Of a DNA stretch of 64,000 nucleotides, positions 1-11,944 are shown piece by piece. Origin of the DNA: Caprella mutica (lineage: Eukaryota; Arthropoda; Malacostraca; Amphipoda; Caprellidae); assembly GCA_947561585.1 (NCBI GenBank), contig CANNZV010001455.1, forward strand, positions 1 through 64,000, written 5' to 3'. The first letter of the stretch is position 1. Each line of letters begins with the position of its first letter. Made by a program: the position numbers and the translations under genes. Under the pieces are notes generated by a model. It saw only the letters and a program-made list of their open reading frames with translations. It did no database searches and was not told where the DNA came from.

Positions 1-131
1 CAAAGGACATCCACCCCCCAACAGCAATGGGGGTAGTGCTATCCCCACCCCCTTCCTGGGGGGAAGAAAGGGGGGACCTGACCATCACAAGGGGGGCAGA
101 AGTAACGGACACCATTTGGGACTACCCCAAG
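1..131 (+). CDS. sick: Neuron navigator (sickie/NAV) family, internal exon, 5' end cut by window
   Basis: Reading from base 2 gives 43 codons with no stop: Lys-Gly-His, a Pro/Asn/Gly stretch, then Ser-Ala-Ile-Pro-Thr-Pro, Gly-Gly-Arg-Lys-Gly-Gly, His-rich residues and Leu-Pro-Gln. The exon ends CCCCAAG at 131 before the donor GTAAGGG, leaving phase 1. SAIP at 35-46, followed by basic residues, matches the SxIP motif by which known navigator proteins bind EB proteins at microtubule plus ends. The link to this gene is inferred from the downstream exons on the same strand and from composition; by itself this low-complexity peptide is not diagnostic. The left splice site is outside the window. 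An unrelated Pro/Gly-rich exon cannot be excluded. Confidence 0.68.
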
Positions 132-1295
132 GTAAGGGTTAAACCATTAGTGATCTATGTGCAGAGGAAATAACTATTACTTATCTATGTAACAATATGG
201 ACATAGTGGACTATCTATAGAGACAAATTACCAATCTATTTACCCACTCGGCATCTTTACCCACATTTACCCCATAGATATCTCTCTTTTACCCACATCA
301 CAGCCGCTCTTTCACTCTACTGTCTCCATACAAATTAACCCATTTCCCCCATAGACATCACCCCGTAACTCTACCCTCACTCACTGATATATTTTTACTC
401 ACGCTGTCTTTTACGGCGGAGCAGTAATGCAATAGCCTGTATAAGGTGTAATGGACATAGGCTATGGGCACTGGAATATATATATATAAACTATATAGAT
501 ACATGGAAAGATAGTCAGAGTGAAGCGTGCTAGCAAAGTTATTCGAAAGTTATAAGATATTGTGTGAGCCGTCACAGAGTTTAATCTCATGTGCATAAAG
601 ACAAACAGCAAAGTTATAACCACAACACACTATCTTTGATATGTTTTATTTATTCAATTTGTTTCTCCTTTTTATTTCACCTATACTGGCACAGTAGAAC
701 TCTACTAGAAATCCTGTATAGTGAGAGTAGTCTCCAGAGTAAGAAAGTAGCCTGTATAGTGAACAAATTTTCTTCAGTCTGCCATAAAATGCTCATCAGT
801 TTTCTATAACGGATGGCCCTTCAAGAAGACCAAAGGTATTTTGTTTACTATAGAGGCTACTTCCTTACACTTCTTTCCCTATAGAGTATTTCACTATAGA
901 GGAGTTAACTGTACCAGGTCAGACCATTGCTATGATGGAGGTCTGTACGCTTCCTTTAGTTTAGTAATAAATAGAAAAAGCTGTTTGCCTTTAAATTACT
1001 ATTCCTAATAGTTACGAGTGTAATAAAAGCAATGGTCTGGTAACAGTATAGATGTGTTCTTCTGTTTGATAAACCTGTACTTCTCTGTCATTTTGTGCAT
1101 CCTGCTTTACCTACAGTGCATCCTTTACATCCTGCTTTACTTCAGTGTATCCTGTATGTAAAGCTTTACTTAGTCTCTGTGTCGCAAAGTCACTTTACAG
1201 CTAAAGTTTGTAAAGTTTTGTGCAGACAAAAAAATGTGAACTGAAACTTCAAACAACTTTTTAGAAAATAGCTTCAACGTCAGGAAAGGGAATGT

Positions 1296-1553
1296 TTACC
1301 TTTGCGAAATTGCGGAAAGTTATGTTTTGATGGGCATTATGTATTATCTAACGAATTACAGAGGAAATTAGATATTTATTTATCATCTTGTTATTCGCAT
1401 GACTCAAAAAGTATTGAACCAAATTGCCTAAAATCAATGTCCAGGAACCATTTGGTTAGATTTTGGGAGTGATCAGGTCAAAGGTCAAGGTCCTTCACAA
1501 GATAAAAAATGTAGTGGCGGCGAAGGTTTGCGCTCTATGAGTGGTTGTTCTAG
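1296..1553 (+). mobile_element. Non-autonomous Helitron-like element, copy 1 (family C)
   Basis: It opens TTACCTTTGCGAAATTGCGG, shares the central GGTCAAAGGTCAAGGTC block with five other copies, and closes with a weak hairpin (GCGCTC-TAT-GAGTGG) followed by TTGTTCTAG and a T. A hairpin some ten bases before a terminal CTAG with T outside is the classic Helitron 3' end. It has no coding capacity. Confidence 0.65.
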
Positions 1554-2071
1554 TTGAAAATAGTATTACTATCCGTTGATTAGGTTAGTTGATTTTAAAG
1601 ACTGTTATTAATTGAGGGAAGAATGTTAATACTCACAGTCACTCAGACCTCCACACTGAAACACCATTTCATCTCTCTTCCTCCCCCCCCCCCCCCTCCC
1701 ATGTCCCAAGGACTCGATTCCCCACCACTTTCTGAAGGTCAAACACTCATTTCAAAGGGAAAACCTCTGACTGACTCATCTGAGGGGAGAAAAGTCGCTA
1801 GAACTTGCTGTTTACCCTCCGATTGATAGAGTTATTGTGAATGTTATCGGGGGGGGGGGGGGGGTATAGAAGGGGGGGGGGGGTATTACCAATGACAGTA
1901 ACGATCATCACACTCACAGTATTCGGGAAGTGGTTGTTAATAACAGGTCGATCACTAGTTTCTAAAAGTCACATAGGTTCATGTCGTACAAAAACACCCA
2001 CTTTACGACTACGGTGACCTTCTGCCTACATTAAGTTATTTCATCTACCTAATATTTCTCTATTTTCACAG

Positions 2072-2104
2072 GTGAGTTACTGCAGCCAATTAGAGGTACA
2101 AACC
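2072..2104 (+). CDS. Candidate 33-nt microexon / recursive-splice exon
   Basis: A strong acceptor (AATATTTCTCTATTTTCACAG, AG at 2070-2071) is followed 33 nt later by GTAAGT at 2105. Entering in phase 1 from the 131-nt exon, the codons are Gly (split), Glu-Leu-Leu-Gln-Pro-Ile-Arg-Gly-Thr-Asn plus one base, so phase 1 is kept and there is no stop. The exon itself begins GTGAGT, so the junction reads CAG|GTGAGT, the consensus of recursive (ratchet) splice sites in long introns. It may be a real microexon, a transient recursive-splicing exon, or chance. The three base-level signals are seen directly; use in RNA is inference. Confidence 0.42.
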
Positions 2105-2161
2105 GTAAGTAATTAACATTATACCTTTAGTTTATATCTTAATTTATCCTTTATGAATGCA

Positions 2162-2420
2162 CTAGTGTACTTTCCCGTTAAAATAACGGGTCATCACCAA
2201 TACCAATTTATTACCCGTTATTAGGTTATTTTTAATGAATTTATTTAAAATTAAATTTTCTGCATAGTCTAATTTATTTTATAGATAAAATACATTCAAA
2301 AATTAAATAAAAACAATTTAAATATCAAGTCAATATATTCCCGTGCGTATCATAGTTACATTCTTCATGTTTAATACCCGTAGTGTAAAAGCGGACACAA
2401 AATAAATAAACACACGAGGG
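2162..2420 (-). mobile_element. Helitron-like element, family B, copy 1
   Basis: Read on the minus strand it ends with stem CCCGTTA, loop TTTT, stem TAACGGG, then AAAGTACA and CTAG followed by T (2162-2190 in + coordinates). This is a textbook Helitron 3' terminus. Internal sequence (ATCATAGTTACATTCTTCAT on +) is shared with 10090-10341. The 5' boundary is not clear. Confidence 0.65.
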
Positions 2421-2903
2421 AAATTATTAGTATAGATTAGGGTGAGTTCGAGTTACCATACACCTCCACATTTTAAATCATAATCATAACGAGTTAATTA
2501 TAATTATAATATTGATATTTATATGTAAAACCGTCCGCTTTATAAACTATTAAATGTTCAAACTAAAAAATATATTAGAGAATGCACTTGATGTAATTAG
2601 TCTATAATTTTAATATATTATTGTACCTATATATAACAACTCTAATAATCAATTATATAAAGATATTTAAATAGACAATTTTAACCACTCTCTTCAAATA
2701 AGTCTTACTGGAATGTATACCTAACTATACATACATTTCATCTATTAAATCCTTATAGATATTTTGTACATGTTTAACATTAATTAGTATGTAAGTAGAT
2801 CAAATGTAACAGCCTTTATAGGAAAACTTTTAATTCCTATAATTTAGTGAACCTGAATAAGGAACAAACCTATAAATGGAGAGAAAACTAATGTAACCAG
2901 ACT

Positions 2904-3886
2904 GATATTGCCTCTGTATTCGCTAGATATTCCCTCTGTATTCGCTCGATATTCCCTCTGTATTCGCTAGATATTCCCTCTGTATTCGCTAGATATTCCC
3001 TCTGTATTCGCTAGATATTCCCTTTGTATTCGCAAGTTCTTCCCTCTGTATTCGCAAGATCTTCCCTCTGTATTCGCTAGATATTCCCTCTGTATTCGCT
3101 AGATATTCCCTCTGTATTCGCTAGATATTCCCTCTGTATTCGCAAGATCTTCCCTCTGTATTCGCTAGATATTCCCTCTGTATTCGCAAATTCTTCCCTC
3201 TGTATTCGCAAGATCTTCCCTCTGTATTCGCTAGATATTCCCTCTGTATTCGCTAGATATTCCCTCTGTATTCGCTAGATATTCCCTCTGTATTCGCTAG
3301 ATATTCCCTCTGTATTCGCAAGATCTTCCCTCTGTATTCGCTAGATGTTCCCTCTGTATTCGCTAGATATTCTATCTGTATTCGCAAGATCTTCCCTCTG
3401 TATTCGCTAGATATTCCCTCTGTATTCTCTAGATATTGCCTCTATATTCTCTAGATATTCCCTCTATATTCTCTAGATATTCCCTCTATATTCTCTAGAT
3501 ATTCCCTCTATATTCGCTAGATATTCCCTCTATATTCGCTAGATATTCCCTCTATATTCTCTAGATATTCCCTCTATATTCTCTAGATATTCCCTCTATA
3601 TTCGCTAGATATTCCCTCTGTATTCGCTAGATATTCCCTCTATATTCGCTAGATATTCCCTCTATATTCGCTAGATATTCCCTCTATATTCGCTAGATAT
3701 TCCCTCTATATTCTCTAGATATTCCCTCTATATTATCTAGATATTCCCTCTATATTCGCTAGATATTCCCTCTATATTCGCTAGATATTCCCATCTGTAT
3801 TCGCTAGATATTCCCTCTGTATTCGCTAGATATTCCCTCTATATTCGCTAGATATTCCCTCTGTAATTGCTAGATATTCCCTCTAT
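2904..3886 (+). repeat. 22-bp tandem array, about 44 copies
   Basis: The unit is TTCCCTCTGTATTCGCTAGA plus TA. Variants CAAGATC, TCTCTAG and CTATATT cluster by region: CTGTATTCG units before about 3430, CTATATTC units mainly 3440-3770, mixed after that. This indicates local duplication. Confidence 0.95.
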
Positions 3887-4028
3887 AACATTTTGGGAAC
3901 ATTTTATTCAAGCTATCTTGTATTTAAAATAAATTAAATATCATTTCGTATATAACCGTTCCATAAAAAAACATTTCTCATGAACATTTTATTTAATATT
4001 GATAATTTTCTATTATAGATTATAAATC

Positions 4029-4420
4029 TATCACTAGAAAACAGTTTTATTCTAAAAGTAAAACGTTTTATTCTAAAAGTGAAACGTTTTATACTAAAAG
4101 TGAAACGTTTTATACTAAAAGTGAAACGTTTCATTCTAAAAGTGAAACGTTTCATTCTAAAAGTGAAACGTTTCATTCTAAAAGTGAAACATTTTATTCT
4201 AAAAGTTAAACGTTTTTATTTAAAAAGTGAAACGTTTTTATTTAAAAAGTTAAACGTTTTTATTTAAAAAGTTAAACGTTTTTATTTAAAAAATGAAACG
4301 TTTGATTTAAAAAATGAAACGTTTGATTTAAAAAATGAAACGTTTGATTTAAAAAATGAAACGTTTTTATTTAAAAAGTGAAACGTTTTTTTTTAAAGTG
4401 AAACGTTTTTTTTTTTACCG
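4029..4420 (+). repeat. 20-22-bp tandem array, about 18 copies
   Basis: Core TCTAAAAGTGAAACGTTTTA (21 bp), drifting to TTTAAAAAGTTAAACGTTTT (22 bp) and GATTTAAAAAATGAAACGTT (20 bp). Short open frames on both strands are by-products. Confidence 0.9.
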
Positions 4421-4737
4421 TTTTCTTGTGTTCCTTTTCATCATCACACTCCCCACTAACCAATAAAAGTCACAGCTGTTGTACCGTGACCTGGTCACTG
4501 TACTCAATGTCACTGTAACTTTCACTGTGAGATATAGTGGGGTAAAGGGGGGGGGTAATTATAAAGGGGAGGGGGTAGTGCCGTATGTGTAGTGTGCACC
4601 CCCCTTTGTAGAGGAAGAGAAGGGGGGGGGGGGTGATAATAATAGTGAATTAAATAGGTACATCTGCTTGTTGATAAATTGTAATGAAACTATTTTTCCA
4701 AGTGCATATTTTAATTTTACCAATTTATTATTTATTG

Positions 4738-5215
4738 TAAACCATGTGGTTCAGTTAAACGTTAACCATGTGGTTCAAGTCCATGTGAACCATGTGGTTC
4801 AAGTCCATGTGAACCATGTGGTTCAAGTCCATGTGAACCATGTGGTTCAAGTCCATGTGAACCATGTGGTTCAAGTCCATGTGAACCATGTGGTTCAAGT
4901 CCATGTGAACCATGTGGTTCAAGTCCATGTGAACCATGTGGTTCAAGTCCATGTGAACTATGTGGTTCAGTTAAACGTGAACCATGTGGTTCAGGTCCAC
5001 GTGAACCATGTGGTTCAAGTCCAAACCATGTGGTTCAAGTCCATGTGAACCATGTGGTTCAAGTCCAAACCATGTGGTTCAAGTCCATGTGAACCATGTG
5101 GTTCAGGTCCACGTGAACCATGTGGTTCAGGTCCACGTGAACCATGTGGTTCAGGTCCACGTGAACCATGTGGTTCTGCACAACATAAACCATGTGGTTC
5201 AGGTTCACATGGTTC
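4738..5215 (+). repeat. 24-bp tandem array, about 20 copies
   Basis: Unit AACCATGTGGTTCAAGTCCA plus TGTG. The AACCATGTGGTT core is almost self-complementary. Later units have CCACGTG instead of CCATGTG, and two lack the CATGTG part. Confidence 0.95.
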
Positions 5216-5797
5216 ATGTTTAGTATATTTTTGCAATATACAATTATACAAAGTAGAGACAATGGATGTATTTGCTGGTCGTGACGTCATCAGATCAACA
5301 CAATCCAACATATATTATTTACCGCAATTAAAGTAAGTAAAGCTACACAAACTCATTGGTTAGAGTCACTACATTATTAGTAAATATAACTATTCATTTG
5401 ACAAAGTGATTACAGCTTTCTAAGAAACTATTTAGGTGTTTATTAAGATTTAAAGGTTTTATTTCCATGTTGTCCTGATGACGTCACATGGCTTTCCCAT
5501 TTCTTTTTTTTTGTCTGTGTGTGAGGGTGGTCACTTTGCAGTGTGCAGTCTTGGAGTGAGGGTGTGTCTGTGTGTTACCCTGTAGATGATAGTGAGGAAA
5601 CAGTCGAGAAAAAAATTAATGAGGAAAGGAATAAGAAAGCAAAATAGTGAAGAATTGACTTTTTGTGTAAAGTTCTTCGTGTACTAATATTTTAATTAAT
5701 GTGTATTAATTTTAGGCTAAGCTCCATACCCCAATTTTCGATTATTCAAGAAAATAGCATAATTATGATAATTACTATATGCCTTTTATTTCAATTA

Positions 5798-5835
5798 TTG
5801 GTATCCATGATACCTGCAGGCATCATGGATACCAA
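5798..5835. repeat. 38-bp palindrome, copy 1
   Basis: Half-site TTGGTATCCATGATACCTG followed by its reverse complement with one mismatch; centre CTGCAG. The same palindrome is found at 14975, 44281 and 60648. Confidence 0.85.
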
Positions 5836-6399
5836 TTGAGAAGAGTATCATTATTCAATGAAATGCTATCTGTATTTTTCATATTAATTGTACATGTCGA
5901 CTACACTAACAGTGTGAAAAAATCTAACTCATGCAGTTTTATTTTTAATTCCTTTAGTTGCCTACACCAAAACCAATAATACACAGTTTAAATATTAATA
6001 ATTATCTATAGTTAGCAAAGATAATTTTTATATCAACAGGATTGTGTTACATCTAACAATCTCAATTTTTCGATTTTCTGATATGAAGCTGTAATGTAGT
6101 TTGTTGTATCCGCTAGTTTGTCGTAGTGGTTGTTTAGGGAGCACAGTCCACTTATACATATTGTGACCCATGCTGACTGTTATTTCGAATTAAAATAGGA
6201 ATATTAAATGAATTACGAAACTACTAACTATGATGCAATCATTTTTTCATTTGCAGGGGCAAAGCAGAACAAATATAAAACATAGTTCCAAATCTCCCTC
6301 CAAATAGTATCACTCAATTTATCATTTTACATACATGTGCGTAAAAAGATATCAAATTACCAACATTCCCCTGTCCAGATGCTTCTCTCTACCCTCATA

Positions 6400-6460
6400 A
6401 ATTATCATAGCGAGGGTCGGGGGTTCGAAACCGACTGAAATCAGGTGAATGTTGTCGAAT
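6400..6460 (+). other. Possible tRNA-derived SINE remnant (B-box-like)
   Basis: GCGAGGGTCGGGGGTTCGAAACCGAC contains GGTTCGAAACC, close to the RNA polymerase III B box. No cloverleaf and no clear A box are visible, so a tRNA gene is rejected. Confidence 0.3.
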
Positions 6461-6828
6461 CAGCATTGGAGAGGCAGGAGAAGGATGAGTTATTATCACT
6501 CTGACTTCATATCTCTGGCTTTTTAGGGACATTTTCCCTTCGAGAAAATTGCCAGTGAATTATTTTAGTGCCCCATAAAAACAGGGAAAGTTTTCTATGA
6601 AGTCTCGTTTTCTGTTTGATGCTCTCGCTTTTGCTGGGGTGACTAAACTAGTAAACTATAATGTTTTGATGAGTGAATGATATTGGAAAGATTAATAAAT
6701 ATAGTTAGTAATTGCAATAATGAAAATCTACTTCCAATGTATTTTTCATCAATTCAAATTTAATGTTATTTAGATAATTAAATTAGTTTATGTTATTTTC
6801 AAAATAAAAAGAGGCCTAAGATAAAATT

Positions 6829-7016
6829 GTACAGTCAAAGAAAAATGTTGGGATTTTTTCACAGTCTACTAATTTCCAAAGAGAAACTTTACTAATTTTA
6901 ATGTTTGTAGATATTTTAAAATTAGTCTGAGTACACGATGACAAATTTGAAAGATTTGAAAATAATAGAAAACTGTGATCAGTGAAATTAGCAGTGACTC
7001 TTTTCTCTGATAGTAC
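6829..7016 (+). mobile_element. MITE-like element, family F, copy 1
   Basis: Left end GTACAGTCAAAGAAAAATG and right end CTTTTCTCTGATAGTAC are imperfect inverted repeats. The interior (GATATTTTAAAATTAGTCTG, ACACGATGACAAATTTG) recurs at 63694-63843. The right end is the first unit of the adjoining 24-bp array. Confidence 0.6.
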
Positions 7017-8674
7017 AGTGACTCTTTTCTCTGATGGTACAGTGACTCTTTTCTCTGACGGTACAGTGACTCTTTTCTCTGATGGTACAGTGACTCTTTT
7101 CTCTGATAGTACAGTGACTCTTTTCTCTGATAGTACAGTGACTCTTTTCTCTGATAGTACAGTGACTCTTTTCTCTGATGGTACAGTGACTCTTTTCTCT
7201 GATAGTACAGTGACTCTTTTCTCTGATAGTACAGTGACTCTTTTCTCTGATAGTACAGTGACTCTTTTCTCTGATGGTACAGTGACTCTTTTCTCTGATG
7301 GTACAGTGACTCTTTTCTCTGATAGTACAGTGACTCTTTTCTCTGATGGTACAGTGACTCTTTTCTCTGATGGTACAGTGACTCTTTTCTCTGATGGTAC
7401 AGTGACTCTTTTCTCTGATAGTACAGTGACTCTTTTCTCTGATGGTACAGTGACTCTTTTCTCTGATGGTACAGTGACTCTTTTCTCTGATGGTACAGTG
7501 ACTCTTTTCTCTGATGGTACAGTGACTCTTTTCTCTGATGGTACAGTGACTCTTTTCTCTGATGGTACAGTGACTCTTTTCTCTGATGGTACAGTGACTC
7601 TTTTCTCTGATAGTACAGTGACTCTTTTCTCTGATGGTACAGTGACTCTTTTCTCTGAGTGTACAGTGACTCTTTTCTCTGATGGTACAGTGACTCTTTT
7701 CTCTGATGGTACAGTGACTCTTTTCTCTGATGGTACAGTGACTCTTTTCTCTGATGGTACAGTGACTCTTTTCTCTGATGGTACAGTGACTCTTTTCTCT
7801 GATGGTACAGTGACTCTTTTCTCTGATGGTACAGTGACTCTTTTCTCTGATGGTACAGTGACTCTTTTCTCTGATGGTACAGTGACTCTTTTCTCTGATG
7901 GTACAGTGACTCTTTTCTCTGATGGTACAGTGACTCTTTTCTCTGATGGTACAGTGACTCTTTTCTCTGATGGTACAGTGACTCTTTTCTCTGATAGTAC
8001 AGTGACTCTTTTCTCTGATGGTACAGTGACTCTTTTCTCTGATGGTACAGTGACTCTTTTCTCTGATGGTACAGTGACTCTTTTCTCTGATGGTACAGTG
8101 ACTCTTTTCTCTGATGGTACAGTGACTCTTTTCTCTGATGGTACAGTGACTCTTTTCTCTGATGGTACAGTGACTCTTTTCTCTGATGGTACAGTGACTC
8201 TTTTCTCTGATGGTACAGTGACTCTTTTCTCTGATGGTACAGTGACTCTTTTCTCTGATGGTACAGTGACTCTTTTCTCTGATGGTACAGTGACTCTTTT
8301 CTCTGATGGTACAGTGACTCTTTTCTCTGATGGTACAGTGACTCTTTTCTCTGATGGTACAGTGACTCTTTTCTCTGATGGTACAGTGACTCTTTTCTCT
8401 GATGGTACAGTGACTCTTTTCTCTGATGGTACAGTGACTCTTTTCTCTGATAGTACAGTGACTCTTTTCTCTGATGGTACAGTGACTCTTTTCTCTGATG
8501 GTACAGTGACTCTTTTCTCTGATAGTACAGTGACTCTTTTCTCTGATAGTACAGTGACTCTTTTCTCTGATGGTACAGTGACTCTTTTCTCTGATGGTAC
8601 AGTGACTCTTTTCTCTGATGGTACAGTGACTCTTTTCTCTGATGGTACAGTGACTCTTTTCTCTGATGGTACAT
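6993..8674 (+). repeat. 24-bp tandem array, about 70 copies
   Basis: The unit core is AGTGACTCTTTTCTCTGATG plus GTAC. Almost all units are exactly 24 bp with a G/A variant (GATGG or GATAG). Since 24 is a multiple of three, long open frames run through both strands (570 and 601 codons), with no unique coding sequence. The unit is the right terminal repeat of the family F MITE that begins it. Confidence 0.95.
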
Positions 8675-9221
8675 CCCTTTTGTTAATTATTTAAGCCCAT
8701 CTGATGAAGATGGGGTAAAGGGGAAACTTGTTCTGTAGACAGGGGAAAAAAGAGGGGAAAAAGATGTGGAGATAACACTACTTAGGGATTTTAAGTTTTT
8801 GTTCAGTTGAGAGTAACTCGTTAGAAATCCTTTGCCTGATTACTCTTTCTTAAATTGAACATTTTAAAAAGAAATTAATTTGCATATTTCTGTGGAGGAA
8901 AAAATGAATAAAATTAAGAAGAGAAAAGTAAGTAATACTAATAATCTTATTAATAGCTACCTATGTTATAAGTACATAAGCACCCATTATTAATTAGAGT
9001 GAAACATCTGAGTTATGAGGTATTGGTTACTTCATAACTCAGGGGCACTGATAGTTTTCTATGATTTAAAATCTTTTAGAAAACTATGATTTTTTAAGGG
9101 ATAACTACGATGGAATTTATGAGCTATATCGTTTTCTATAATTTATACATATAACATACTTCATAACTCTGGTGCATTTCATAACTAGGAAGTTTATATG
9201 TATTTCAAACGTTTGCCCAGT

Positions 9222-9275
9222 ACCACTGCAGTATTTTCCCAGTACCACTGCAGTATTTTCCCAGTACCACTCCAA
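9222..9275 (+). repeat. 22-bp array, 2-3 copies
   Basis: CCCAGTACCACTGCAGTATT repeated, the last copy diverging at ACTCC. Confidence 0.8.
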
Positions 9276-9761
9276 CACTACCTCTCACTCTTTCCCTTCC
9301 ACTTCCCTCTTCATTTCCCTCTTCATTCCCCTCTTCCTTCCACACATATTCTTAATTCTCAAATCAATAAACTACAAATAATTCAACTTGCCCTCCAATT
9401 TGCAATATAGAAAATAATATGCATGATTTATTTACCCTCTTGTTTTTTAATTACCCTCTTCCTTTGTAGTATTTCCCCTCTATTCCCCTCCACACGCTTC
9501 ATTTCCCTCTCTTTGTAGTTCAGTCTTGTCTCAGGTCTCGTGGTGAGAGGTTGTGTCCCTGGCGTCGCTCCTCATTCTTCCAAGTGATAACTGTCCTTTC
9601 TTCTGCCAAACACTAACAATGCTAACTATTATGAGGGATGTACTTTGGTGCAGATAACTGCTGAGTGGAGGGTAGGACATTGTGTAGCACTGACGTTTGT
9701 GAAAAAGTGTGATGGGGAAATTTGATAGTCGGAGATGAAAAATTTAACATTGCGACAGAAG

Positions 9762-9893
9762 CTGTACTATAGTAAAGCTACAGCTGTACTATAGTAAAGC
9801 TACAGCTGTAGTGTAGAGATGTAGTAAAGCTACAGCTGTAGTGTAGAGATGTAGTAAAGCTACAGCTGTACTGTAGTAAAGCTACAGCTGTAG
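9762..9893 (+). repeat. Composite array of AGTAAAGCTACAGCTGTA units
   Basis: Units of 22 and 30 bp differ by the insert GTGTAGAGATGT. Five to six copies. Confidence 0.8.
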
Positions 9894-10089
9894 TTTGGTT
9901 ATTGATAACTTAATAATTATTATTTTGATCTATATTGTGCTTGTGTTTCATAGGTTACGAATATTAATATATAGAGGGAAAGTCACTCACTCGGTATACG
10001 GGTTATAAAACCTATAGAAAATGATGTACAGGCCATTCATTTCTCTGTGTATGAAATATCGATAAGAATATCTATCCTAATCATTTCTG

Positions 10090-10341
10090 TTGTGCGTTTA
10101 TTTATTTGGTGTCCTCTTTTACACTATGTGTATTAAACATGAAGAATGTAACTATGATAGCGAATATACTGATATGTTATCTATTTTTATGTGTTTATTC
10201 AATTTCTATATGCCTTTCATCTATGAAATAAAGTATCAGTTTATACGGATAAACATTACTTGAATTCACTAAAAATACTCTTAACTGAGGGTAATAATTA
10301 TCTTTTGAAAACCCGTTATTTTTAACGGGAAAGTACACTAG
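10090..10341 (+). mobile_element. Helitron-like element, family B, copy 2
   Basis: It shares ATGAAGAATGTAACTATGAT with the reversed 2162-2420 copy. It ends at 10312-10341 with CCCGTTA/TAACGGG hairpin, AAAGTACA, CTAG, and T outside. A further piece of the same family (ATGATACGCACGGGAATATA) follows at about 10396-10445. Confidence 0.65.
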
Positions 10342-10476
10342 TATGAATTTATTTCTAGTAAATCATTTTCATGAACCACTTACAGTAATTAGAGTGTAGC
10401 CATGATACGCACGGGAATATATTGATACACGATATTCTAATTTCTGTGTTTTTATTCATTTTCTTCCTTTTTATAT

Positions 10477-10632
10477 GCATTTAATCTATAGCATATATTT
10501 ATTATATGCATTTAATCTATAGCATATATTTATTATACGCATTTAATCTATAGCATATATTTATTATATGCATTTAATCTATAGCAAATATTTATTATAT
10601 GCATTTAATCTATAGCATATATTTATTATATA
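10477..10632 (+). repeat. 31-bp AT-rich array, 5 copies
   Basis: Unit contains ATGCATTTAATCTATAGCAT and ATATTTATTAT. It follows the family B fragment. Confidence 0.85.
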
Positions 10633-11337
10633 CAGAAAAATAAACTAGGCTTAATTCGAAATAATTTTAATTAAACATTGATGGATCTTTATTAATAAAT
10701 TAATTATCTTTCCTGTTTAAAAAGCGCAAATAAAAATAATAAATAATTATACATGTATTATAGGTACTGACTCGTAGAATAATTTATTTAAAAAATATTG
10801 AAATACATCGTAGCAGTAATGATTAATAATTATCATGATTTCTAATAATAATAATTAATAATTATTAGTTAATTATTGTCTATAATTAATACTACTATTA
10901 CTCTCTTTAATTATCCAGTCAGTCTTGTGATAGAAAATTTAACTATTTTCATTTGCTCCCTTTAAACAATTAAAACAGAAAATATCAATAATATTGTAAA
11001 ATTATTATTATTTACGCAAAACTATACTAATTATGTTAATAAATTGAATGGAAATTCAACCTCATGTAAAATAATATGAATGTCTATGCAACTGAAACGA
11101 TTTAAAAAATAGTGAAGATACAAATATATCTTGAAAAACTAGTTAAAAATTGATTAAATATATAATTCATTTTCCCCATTTCTCACCCCATCATTTTCCC
11201 CATTCCTTTACCCCATCATTTTCCCCATTCTGTATAACAAGAGTTTTATTCATTGAGGTAAAATCTAACTATGTCTATCATCACCTTGTCCCACTCATGA
11301 ATGGGACACTGTTCTCCCATCTAAACCTTTGCACGAG

Positions 11338-11543
11338 TGGCAACGCTGTCCCCATCTAAATACCACTCTTCAGCTGTCCCCATCTAAATACCACTCTTCA
11401 GCTGTCCCCATCTAAATACCACTCTTCAGCTGTCCCCATCTAAATACCACTCTTCAGCTGTCCCCATCTAAATACCACTCTTCAGCTGTCCCCATCTAAA
11501 TACCACTCTTCATCTGTCCCCATCTAAATACCACTCTTTAAAT
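11338..11543 (+). repeat. 28-bp array, about 7 copies
   Basis: Unit CAGCTGTCCCCATCTAAATA plus CCACTCTT, nearly identical between copies. Confidence 0.9.
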
Positions 11544-11944
11544 TACCATCAACAAATGGTACTTTCTACTTTTATATATATATACACTTTTTATTTCTAT
11601 TAATATAATACAAAGTAAAGCATTTCGTTGTCGAAATGTCCTAGGCCCTTTTTATTGTGACGAGTGTAGCTTATACCCCATTTAATATTCCACTCGAGAG
11701 AATAAGTTGAGTGCTAATTTCCCTAGGTAATGTTTACATTCAATTCTCACCAGTTACCTAATCTATAGTTAATCTATCACTAGTGTACATACCCCCCTTC
11801 TATTCTCCCCCCCCCCTCCCCGTCTCATCCACCATCTGCTCTTCCTTTCGCTCTTTCCTTTGCTCTAACTTTTGTTGGTGGATAAAAACATGGAGTGTTT
11901 TTAGTTGTTACACTAATGACTTGGTTTGAAGGAAGGATAATCAG

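Noticed and set aside
6241..6320. Strong acceptor TTTTTTCATTTGCAG at 6255 as a hidden exon
   Set aside because: Phases 1 and 2 stop within about 30 nt, phase 0 stops near 6307, and no usable donor lies before these.
6405..6450. tRNA gene
   Set aside because: Only a B-box-like motif; no acceptor stem, anticodon arm or A box.
6869..8694. 601-codon minus and 570-codon plus open frames
   Set aside because: Both are produced by the exact 24-bp repeat, which lacks stops in those frames; no unique coding sequence, and overlapping on opposite strands.
9517..9540. 24-nt exon candidate (TTTGTAG acceptor, GTGAGA donor)
   Set aside because: Keeps phase 1 by arithmetic, but the acceptor lies in a pyrimidine-rich repetitive stretch and nothing else supports it.
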